This document shows positions 28,099 to 40,000 of a DNA stretch of 64,000 nt, piece after piece. The stretch is from the IMG/VR virus record IMGVR_UViG_3300017782_000002, positions 55,817-119,816 of that record. One strand, written 5' to 3'. The translations under genes were made by a program, and so were the position numbers. The stretch's first letter is position 1; every line of letters starts with the position of its first letter. Origin of the DNA: a virus. The notes beneath the pieces are model-generated. The model searched no databases. It was not told the DNA's origin and saw only the letters and a list, made by a program, of their open reading frames with translations.

Positions 28099-31000
28099 AT
28101 GGCAGAAGAAAATCAAAATCTGAATCAACCAATGCCTAATGATGTTATGACGGGAACTCCTGACGTAAGCATAGGTACAAACAACTGGGAAGATATTAAA
28201 GATTCTTTAGTGACAGGTTCAGAACCTGTAGATAGTTATGAGATAGAAGGTTTAGAAAATGCTGTAAAATTGCATAACATGGTTTCAAAATTTCCTGTTA
28301 TACAGTCTACAGTTGCAGATGAACCAACTGCTGAAAGCGCAAGAGATGAAATTCTTGGTGGCGTTGTAAATCAGGTTATGGGTAATATTGCAAGAACAGG
28401 TTCTCCTAATGAAGTTCAACCAGTGCGTTTTGGTTTAAAAAGTTCTAATTTTGATAGGTATTATAATCATCCAAAATTTAATGAACTAGGATTTCATCCT
28501 TATGCTGATAATGAATTAAAATATAATGAAACATCTTCATGGTGGGATGAAAACAAAAGAGCAAGAGGTCAATTCTTAAACGTATTTTCTACAGGCTTCT
28601 TAAGTACTTATAAATCTTTAGGTGATCTTATGGCAGGTAATTATTTATCTGGAGACCAAGAGTCAGCAGAAAATTTTGCTGATGCAATGAGAATAGGTAA
28701 TTCAACTCAAGAAGGTGCTGGTGCTTTCTTTAACAATCTATTAGTAAACTCTGGTTATACATTTGGTATAATGGCTAACATAGCTGTAGAAGAACTTGCA
28801 TTAGCTGGTTTAGAGTTAGCAACTTTTGGTGGTGCTACACCTTTAGTAGCTAGTAGAACTGCATACAATGCTGTTAGAGGTGGTAAAGCTATAGATAAAA
28901 TGTTTGATGTTGGTGACTATTCTAATAAAAGTAGGAAGATGTTAAACCAAATGAAAAGTCTTGATTGGACAAAAGATTTTTGGCAAAGGGGTGGAAAATG
29001 GGCATCTAATGCTTTAACACCTAATACATATAAAGCATTAAAAAATATTAATAGTGTACAAAATGGAGCAACTTTACTTTCTAACTCAGCTAAAGTAGCT
29101 AAAACATCAGGAGCATTATATAGAGATTTTAGAGCTGTTAACCTTGCTATGGCTGAATCTAAGTTAGAAGCAGGTATGGTTACAAATGATTTGATAGATG
29201 AATTATATCTTGAGTTTGTTAATAAACATGGTCGTGCTCCTGTAGGTGATGAGTTAATGAAAATAGTAAACAAAGGTGATGAAGCATCTTTTGTAACTAC
29301 AATGTTAAATGCACCTGTTATATATTTCTCTAATGCAATTGTATTTGATACTATGCTAAGAGGTTTTAGAGGTACAGGTTCTTTATTAGCTGCAGCACAA
29401 AAAGGTATAGGTAGTAGAGTATTAAAAAGCTCTGCTAAACAGATGGGTAAGAATGGTAGCAAGGCTTTTTATGATGGAGGTAAAACTGCTTATAGAAGAT
29501 TTATAAACAAAGGTCTTTCTGGTAATTTAAAAACATTTGCAGGAGCAGCATTAAATTATGGTCAAGCAAACATTGTAGAAGGTTTTCAAGAACTTACACA
29601 AGAAGGTATTGCTGTAGGTGCAAAAGATTATTACCGTAATTTATATAAAGACCCAATGGCTGCAGGTTTAGATGCTATAGCTGCTTCAACATATGCGGGA
29701 GCCAAATCACAAATGTCTGGACAAGGTTTTGAAGTATTTATGTCAGGTTTCTTAATGGGCGGTCTAGTAAGAGGACCACAAAAATTAGTTTTTGAAAAAG
29801 GACCTGAATGGTATCAAAAGAAAACAGATCCTGAAGGATATGCAGAATATCAAAAAGCTAAAGAAGATTACATAAAAGAAACAGTAGATGTTCTTAATGA
29901 AGTATATGAAAACCCAGAAGAGTATTTCCACCCAGATAAAATTAATGCGTTAACACAAAAAGAGGTTAATGAGTCTTTGTTTTCTTCAACTTTTGCAGAA
30001 GACGCATTATCTTTTATGGATAAAAAAGATTCTGGAGTATTTAAACATTTATACACAGTTGTTGCTGCAGGTAAAATGCATGAGTTTAAAGGTCAAATGA
30101 AAGATTATCTGCAACTTGATGAAAAAGGATTAGCTGAAGCTTTTCCACATGCTACAAGTGAGGAAATAAAATCTGGAAAGACAAGAGAAAGAATTGAAAC
30201 TATGTTAGATAGAATGGATAACATAGAAAAAAATTATTCTGAACTTAATGATAAAATAATAAATCCTTTTAACCCTAAGAAACATAAGAAAGGAACTAAA
30301 GAACACTTTGAAGAAGCAATAAAAGCACAAGCATTTAATCATGCAAAAATGCTAGCAATGTTCACTAGAAATAGTTTTGAAAGAGCTTTAGAAAGATCAA
30401 ATGAAATATACACAGAGTTGTCTAACAATCCTGTATTAGCTAAGATGGATGCTAATGATATTTCTGTGCTTGCTGACACAGCACAGCTTATTCAAGAAAT
30501 AAGAATATTAAAATTAGATATTAAAAATACAACTACACCAATTGAAGGTGAAGGTAAAATAACATTATCTGGAGAACAAAAAACATTACTTGAAAAGAAG
30601 AAAAAGAAATTAGAACTATTACAAAATTATTTTGGTACATTATCTGATCCTGAAAATATAGAAAAGTATGAAGCACCTGTAGGTAAAGCAGAAGAAAGCG
30701 AACAAGATGCTGAGTTTAATAGACTGTCAAATATAATAACAGGAGATGCAATTAAAAAAGTTAGAGAAGATGTACTAAGTACAAAAGTTATTACTGATGA
30801 AGTTTCTGAAAGATTAGTAAAGTATCAAGCTGGTACTGCAAATCCATTTGGTGTTTTTGATATAAACAATCAAGACAAATTAGAAGAGGTTGTTATGCCT
30901 TATCTAAATGAAATTGCTGGTACTACTAAAGATAATTTTATAAAGTATGATGATGTTAAAGATACTATTATAAAACTTATAGATCACAAAGCATTAAAAG

Positions 31001-34000
31001 GTAGAGCAGAAGACTATAACAGAATAGTTAAAACAATACTAAACCCTGAGAATCTTGAAAATGTTTCTGAAAAAATTGCAATAGTATTTAAAGAACTATT
31101 CTTAGAGAACAAACGTGACGTTAAAGAAAGAATGAAAGCTCACGTAGCTCAAGAAGAAAAAATATCATTCTTAAAAAACTTGGCAGAATACGGAATATAT
31201 CCAGATGCAGAACAAGCAGAAACTTTCTTAAAAGGAGGAGAAGCTCCCTTTGAATATTTAACAGAAGAAGGTGTACTAACACCAGACAGCAACTTAGAAC
31301 TATCTGAGAAAAAAGATGAAATATTAGGTCATTACTTAAATCTTAGTGGCAATAAGATGCAAGGTGATAAGAAAAAAGAAAAGAAAGAAGAAGAAAAATC
31401 TGAAGAAAGTGATCCTTATAACTTTGAAAACACACACTTTGAAGAGAGTGAAGATGCAGAAGAAATTTCTGAAGGCTCTTTAGGTAAATATTTAGGTAAC
31501 CGTTATGGAGACGCATACTTAGTTAAGAAGCACAAAGAATACTTAATTAGTAGAGAAGGAAAAAAAGGTAAAACATTAACAGATCATGCTGAATGGTTAG
31601 CAGATCCAGTATCACTTAAAGCAAGAAAAGTAGAAAGTGGAATTAATAAAATACACGATAACATTTTTGTTGAAGAAAAACTTGTAGGTACATCTGATAA
31701 AACTTTTTATGGATGGTTAGCTACTATGCAAGGAGATCAAAGAGTATTAGACATTTTAAGAAGCGTTGATATTAGCATGTCAGATATTCTAGAAGAAGTT
31801 GAAGACAGATCAGAAACTAAACAAAAAGTAGCTCCTTCTAAAGTTGAGTATAAAGTTGTAGAACAAACATACACAGATAAAGATACAGGTGAAAGATTTA
31901 AAACTTTTAATGTAGAAGATGATAAAGGTAATGTTGTAAACAAAAAACCTTTTAATAGTAAAAAAGAAGCTAGCTCTGAAAAAAGAACTATAGAGAAAAA
32001 TAAAAAAACAAAAAAAGCTGAAAGTGCTGCTTTTACTTTTGCAGGAGTAGAATATAAAAAAGGTGATATACTTGTAGATCAAAATGGAGACAAGTATATG
32101 GTATTCTCTACACCTAAGATGGTAGAAGATAATGATAACATATACATTAAGAAGTTAGATAAAATTTCTAGCAAGCTTAAAAAAGATAAAATGTTTTTAG
32201 ATGAAACTTCTTTTAAAGAAATGAACCTAGAAACTGTGTCAGAAGAAAGCTTAGACTATAGAAACAGAGCTAGTAAAATTAAACCACATGAACCGTTAAC
32301 TATATTCCCTATATATAATAGAGATATAGTAAACAGAGATGATCAAATAGAAGAAGGTGTAACAAGATTACAAAATACATTAAGAAATTTAACTCCAGAG
32401 CAATCTAAAAAAATAACTTTTAGAGTTAGTCCTGGACCTAACTGGTTCCGTGCAGAAACAGAAGAGGCAAAACAAAACTTTAAAGAAGCTGTAGATGCTG
32501 TAGAAAATGAATTAATTAAAAGACATGGTCAAAAATGGCAAGTTGAAATTCAATTAAATGGAGAAACAATTGGTTTCTTTCAAGGACCTACCACACTAAA
32601 GCTAGTAAATAGAAAAGGGCAAAACATAAACCCTATGGAGATTACTGAATCTCAAGTACAAGATATATTTAAAGTATATAAAAATCAAAAAATAGAAGAT
32701 GTTACAAAACAAGTAAGAGATAATTATGTACAAGCTTATGGTATCTATGATAAGATAGATAAGTTAATGGAAGGTGTAGAGGGTGCTGAAGTCTTCTCAC
32801 AAAAAGATTTATCTGTTAATGTAAACATAACTGATGGTGCAATGTCTATATCAGAACCAGGAGAAGGAGTAAGCTTTAAAGACTTAGATCATAATTCATT
32901 AGCTTTTGTAAATAAAGAAGATCTAATAGATCCTAATGAAAAGCCTTATTATATATTAGATTACAATAGACAATATAAAGAAGACGGGAGTTTACCTACA
33001 AGTAAAGTAGAATTTAATGTTATAACTAATGTTAAAATAAATACACCATCAAGACAAAGACTTAAAGAAGAGACTAGAAAATATGAAAATAAATTTAGTC
33101 CTAGAAAAAGATTTGGTAAATATATTGCTCTTGTAAATTTACCTAATGGTAGATCTGCTTATGTTAATCTTATTCCGTCAGCAATGACTGAACAACAAGT
33201 TACAGGCTTGTTTACAGAAATGCAAAACAAATCTATAGATACTACTGAAAATAATATTGAAAATGGTGAAGTAAAAGCAGTAGGATATAATAGAGCTTAT
33301 AACAAAGACTTACAAACTAAAGTGTTTATAGGTGCTACACCAGGAGTTTATCTTGAAATGAAATTATCACAAGATGGTTCTTTTAGAATAGACTATTCTG
33401 ATCTGACTATAAAGAAAGGAGCACCCTTACAAAAAGGTACTTTTCTAATTAAGGCTAAAGCATTCCAAGAGTTAAATGACATACAAGAAGTATTAGACTC
33501 ATTAAACAAAGAATTGTTTGGTAGTGAAAGTCCAGTAGAAGGTAAAGCACACATTACATTTGAAAGTTTTAGAAATGCTGTACCAAAAAATCCTACTATT
33601 GCAGACATACAAAATATGTCTACACAACTTAATAAAGAAGTTAAAAAAGATATAAACTTTTCTTTGTCATCTACAGACAACATTCATGTAACAAAGAGAA
33701 AGTTAGCTAAATCAGCACCAAAAGAAATAGCTAAAGATGCTGAGTCAATGACTACAGAAGAAAAAATGGAGTCATATAGAAGTGATCATCAAAACATTGA
33801 TCCAAAGATATTAGAAGACATTGCAAAAAAACAAAATGCAAACAAAGAACTTACAGATTTAGAGCAAGCTATAGTTGCTCAAAACTTAGATGTACTTGCT
33901 GGTTTAAGACTAAAGTTTGCTACAAAACCTGTTTCTCAATCTAATACGGTAAGTGAAGCTACAAATCAAAACGCAGTTAGTGAGATTAGAGATTTAACTG

Positions 34001-37000
34001 AAAAGATAAAAACAAGGAAAAGACAAATAAGAACAGAAAATAGAGAAAACCCTGAGAATGCAGAAAAATCTAACAGAGATATAAACAATATAGCTGCAGC
34101 ACTTATAGCTGCTGATCCTGAATTACAACTTCTAGAAGCTCAATTAAGATTAGCAAAAAGTAAAGCTAATAAAATAATAAAAGGTTTTGATGGGCATGAT
34201 ATAGAAGACATAGAAACATTTACAAGATGGGTGCAAGATAACCTGCCTGCAGAAATAAGAATTAATGTTGAAGACTTAACAACAAAACTTAAAGACGGTT
34301 ATATTACTGTAGGTCAGTTCTATATGCAAATGAAAGATATTTCTAAGGGTATAATGGGACTTGAAGGAGTTATAACAGTAACTAAAAATTCACCATTTAA
34401 ATATCATGAAGCATTTCATTCTGTATTTAGATTATTACTTACAGATGCAGAGATTAAAAAATATTTAGGAATTGCTAAAAAAGAAGTAAAAGCAAAACTT
34501 AAAACAGAAGGAACTACTTTAGATGCAGCTCTTGAAAACATGAGAAAGCAACATGTAATGTATGCTGAGATGTCTAAAAAAGCATTAGAAGAAAGATACT
34601 ATGAAGAGTATCTTGCTGATGAGTTTGAAAAATTCAAAATGGATCCAAAAAGTACAAAGACTGATTCTGAGAATAAATCAATGTTCCAAAAAATAATAGA
34701 CTTTATAGTTGAGTTACTTACTGAGTATAGACCTAGACAACTTAATTCTTTATTTAGTGATATAGATTCAGGTAAATATAAGAATGCTTCTATAAAAGAA
34801 AATAGGTTTACAGATTCTTATGAAGGAGATGTAGCTTTTAAACTTGAATTATATGATCCTAAGTTTATTGAAAGAAAATCAACAGACGGTGAATCTAAAC
34901 TAAAGCAAGTAAAAAACTACATGCCTTCTGATCAACTGCATGAAATAGTTTCTGGTATTTCTAATTTATATACAGGTAGATTAGATAAAGCAGAAGCACC
35001 TATTGATGCTAAAATACTTCTTGATGAAACTATTAATGATTGGATTGAAATGTATAATCCAGAAAGAGACTTTTATCATGATAGAGGTGTATGGTATGAT
35101 GACAATGTAGATGAGCTTACTCTTTTATATGAATCTCTTTTAGATCAGATTGGTGATTTAAGAGAACTTGTTAAAAGAAATATATCTGAGTTTGCTGGAA
35201 TAAATATTGAAGATGCTGATTATACAGAAGTTAATGAAAAAGAAACAGGAGATTATGATAAGTCTGCTGATATGTTTGGTGGTTACTCAGGATTACCTAA
35301 ACGTTTAAGACATTTAATATCACAAACTACTTTAGAAGAAGAAGATAGATACGGTAATAAATATGTAAATACTGAAACAAAAGAACCACTTATTGTAGGA
35401 GTTAATCCAGAGTACGTGTACAATGGACTATTAAAGGTTCTTGCTAATACGCCTAATGACCTTAAGATGTTTCAGAAAGCTTGGTCATTTTCACAAAACA
35501 ATCACCATACTAAAGAGGTTATAAAAAACTTATTTAGAGAAATAGGCATATTAGAATTTGCACAAAGCGGTGAAATGTTTAAAGAAGATGCTGAAATACC
35601 ATCACAAGTAAATAACTCAGCATTATATCTTTCATTTATAAAAGGATTTAGAAAATATAGAGTTGACAATATATTTGCACATACTGATACAGATACTGGT
35701 GTTACACATTTATATGCAGCAAATAAAAAAGATGATGCTCATGTTACTGTTCAACAATGGGCTGCAGACTTTAACAGACAATATCCTAAATTAAAGCTAG
35801 AAAACTCATTAGAAAGAGAAGAAGCAAAAGATGCCTTAAGTGAATTAACTTCAATGTTAAAGCTTACATCAATACCTGAGACTTATAATTTAGCAGTAGA
35901 AGTACAAGCTGTAGCAGAAATATTAAAAAATGTTGCTGGTATGAACATACACCAAAATTATATATTATACAGTATATATGATGGTCTAACTACTTTAACA
36001 GAAGATCAACAGGTTTTATATGATGCATACTCTTTTGTTGATCCTATGCAAGTTGAAGAAATATCATACATTAGACAATCTTTAGTTTCTGGTGAAAATT
36101 TATATTTAGATAACCAAACTGTATATGAATCTGAAGAAGCAGACGCAAAACCAGAATTTGCAAAAGGTGGTGTAAAAGGAAGACTTAGAAAACTAGCATT
36201 AAATAATTCACAATTTGATGAAGCAGTTGGTGCCTCAACGTTTATAGATTCAGAAGGAAACAGAAGATATGCTCACCAAGATCCAACACTACACTTAGAA
36301 AAAATTGCTGAGATGGAAGGTGCAGAATATATAAACGACAAATTAACAGAAGATGTGTTTTTTGAAAAGAACATGTTATTAAAAGATCCTAAGTTTCAAG
36401 CAATGGTTGCTGCAGGTCAAGTTAGAGCTTTACGTATTGTTGGAAGCAAAGAGGGTGCTTTAAGATTAACTGAGTCAGGATTGTCATCAGAGCGTGGAAG
36501 AATGGTTGGAGATACAGGTGTAAGTTATGGTAAATCAAAACCAAGAGAATTTGCATTAGACATGATACATGCTTACCTTTTTAACTATAACAGACAATCT
36601 CCAGGCAAGACACAAATTGGTACAGATGATAAAGGTTTAGAATTTGCAATAGCTCCTACAAACATAAGAGTTATAGAAGCAAGTAATACTGGAGATTTTG
36701 TAGCAGTACCTGTACATAAGATGCTAAACAAAAGTAAACAAGGTATAGAGATTAATGATAACGCTCTAAACATGTTTATAAATGAATTAAAAATTGAATT
36801 TGATAGAGCAAGAAAGTTTCACATTGATGAGCAAGAAGGTGTAGAAAATCTAATAGATAAAAAAGAAAGATTAGGTAAGTTACATACTACTTATACCCTG
36901 TTGTCTAAATTAGTTACAGAAAACCGTAATATTAAAACAGAACTTCCTGGTATAGGTAAAGACCAAAGAGCTGCAATCACAGACGGAAAACAAAACATAT

Positions 37001-40000
37001 ATTTATCTACAGTTGCAAAAGCAGTAACCTCTAATTTATCTCAAGACCAAGAAGGTGTAGTTGATATAGATGGTGAAATGTTTGTAATGAAACATAAAGG
37101 TAAATTAAATTTTAATGAGCTTTCAGATGAAGAACAAACAAACTTAATAGATAACTACCGCCCTAGCATTACAGCTATAAAAGATACAAAAGGAGCAAAA
37201 CAATATAAAGTAACAATAGACGGAATTGATAATTATACATATAGTTCTGATACACAAAGATTCTTTAAAGGTTATAAGGACATGGTTATCTTTGAATTTG
37301 AAAGACTTGAAGATTCTGAAACAGTTGAAACTAAACTTGTTGAGTCAGAAGAGACAGGTGAAATAATTGCTGATGCTGTACAAAAAGATTTAACTGCTGT
37401 ACAAAGAGTAGAGCAAGTAGCTGAATTTGGTATAGAAGGTGTAGAAGAAAAAGATTTATTTGATACTGTATTTGCAGAAATAGGAGGTAGAGAAATTGTA
37501 AAAGACAGATTAATGGATGAAGTAAATGAGTTTATCCTTACTCTAAAAGAAATAAAAGCATACCAAAAAGTATCTAAGGAAATAAGAGAAGGTCTTGGTG
37601 TATATAAAACAATAAGAAAAGGTACAGACACTGCATACGATAGTTCAGATAATGAATACTATATGGATCTATACAACCTTAGACCAGGTGATCCTGATTT
37701 TAACCTTGCACAAATATATCTTAATAACTATATAAACACAAAGTCTTTTAATCAACTTATATTAGGAGATCAAGCATTATCTCTCAAAGATTTTATTGAT
37801 GCAGTAAAAAGAGCTAAGATGCAAAACGGTGCTGGACCGTCAGCAGCAACAGAAATCTATGATGAAGATCTTGGTGTTATGCATAAGGTAGACCGTATGA
37901 GTGCGGTTGTTCATGAAGATTTTGAGTATGAACAAATGTTTAATGAAATATATAAGTCTGATAAAGATAGAGCTAGAGCAAAGGGAGACTTAGCTGATGG
38001 TCAGATATACATAACTGAAAAAACATTAAGATATATGTTATTTGGTTTTGGTAAATTAAACAAGGCACAGTCACAAGTTTTAGATGACATTAAAGAAGGT
38101 AACATAGCAAAAATAAATGAAGAGTTTTTTGGTACTGGTAATAAACTAAGCCATAAAAAATTAGATATGATTGCTAACTCTTTAAAGATTGTTTACGGAG
38201 ATGGTAAAACTTTCTTAAAAATGTCTGCTACACTGTTATCTAAAAATGCATATTCTGTACAGGACGTAGATGGTAATTGGGTTGCGAGAGAAGGAAGAGA
38301 AGATTTACACAACTTAAGAGTTAAATTAGAACAATTTGAAGAAAAAGAATGGGCAGAAGGTAGAGGTACTCTTAGTATGTCAGTACCTAAATCTGCTTCT
38401 AAGATGTTTAATGAAAACATTGTACCTGACAAAATTGATATAATAAACCAAACTCCTATTGATCCTAAATATACAATGGATTTATCTGCAGAATACATGA
38501 GACTGCAAATGATTAATCCTTCTAATAAAATAGAAATTGTAGATGCTAGACAAATTAAAAATCTTATTACAAGTGAACAAAGTTTAGATGAGACTGTTAT
38601 ACTTAACGGTCAGGAAGTTTCTGTTAGAGATTTAGTTATTAAATATCACAAATTAGCAGGTGATAAACTTATGAATGAGTTTTTTGCACAAAGAAATTTA
38701 ACCTTTACTTGGTCTAATGCAATAAGAACATTAGATAAAGTAAAAGAGAATAATAAATTTATACCAGAAAATTCAAAAATAGACGGTGACTTAAGAGCAT
38801 TTGTTAAATATGCAATAGCAGGTTTAGAAGCTTCACAAGCTAAAACACAAATGTTATCATATTTTGAAGTAGATGAGTTTGGTAATCCAAAGTATAATTT
38901 AAATGGACCAATGACTCATGATAAATTTGAAGAACTATTCTTAGCATATTTTTCTAAAGGAATTTTAGCAGGAAAACAACCAGGTATATCTGCAGCTTTA
39001 GTATCAGACTTTGGTGTATACACAGTAAAGCAAGTAGAAAAAATAGATGAATTTGGTACACCAATAAAATGGAAAGTTATTAGAAGTAACGATTGGGAAA
39101 ATCTTAAAAGACAAAATCCAAACAAGTACAAAGCTGTAAAACAAAGAGAAAACTTAGGAGAACACGTATTAAAAGTTGGTGACTTTTATCTTGATAGATT
39201 AAGAAGTAACGTTCAAGAATATAATGATAAAGGTGAGTTAACAGGATTAACTTATACTGAATTTATGATGCCTCCTCATTTTAAATCACAGTTAGATAAT
39301 AATATAGCTTGGAATAAACCATTGCCAGATTCTATTGCTAAGATGTTTGGTATAAGAATTCCTTCACAAGATAAACACTCTGCAGTTAATTTAAAAATGG
39401 TAGATTATCTTCCTGTATTTATGGGATCATCTGCAATGTATGCAAGAGAACTTATAGAATTATCTGGAGCTGACTTTGATATTGACAAACTTTACATGCA
39501 AATGAAAGAGTTTTATTATAACGGTAAAGACTTTGTTGAGTATGGTAAAGCTAAAGATGACAAAAGTGGTTATAAAGAATATGTAAGATGGGTATTAGAA
39601 AACGCTACTAAAAGCTCAGCTATTAGACAAGCCTTAACAAGATGGAATGATTCTCAAAAAACAACACAACCTCTTGGAATAAGCGCTGAACAATATCTTA
39701 CATTAACACCAGAAGAGCAACTTGCAGCAAGAAAAGAAATAACAAAATCTTCTAATAAAATTGTTATGGATATGCTAGATGCTGTTATGCACAGTAATGT
39801 AGCTCTTGATTCTGTTATGATTAACAAAATGTTTGACAGAGCAGAAGGTTTACCTGAAGCATTAGAGTCTATTGGTTTACCAGTTACTCTTGCTGACTAT
39901 AAAGCATTTAAAGAAGCTAACAACAGAGAACCTTATACAGCTGCAATTAATAACGAGTTGTTAGATGTTAAGTTTGCTTTGTTAGGTAACAAAGGTATTA

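Noticed and set aside
28917-29462. 181-codon minus-strand open frame
   Set aside because: Antisense to the N-terminal part of the virion RNA polymerase polyprotein; the sense frame continues for 4,887 codons and carries the family motifs.
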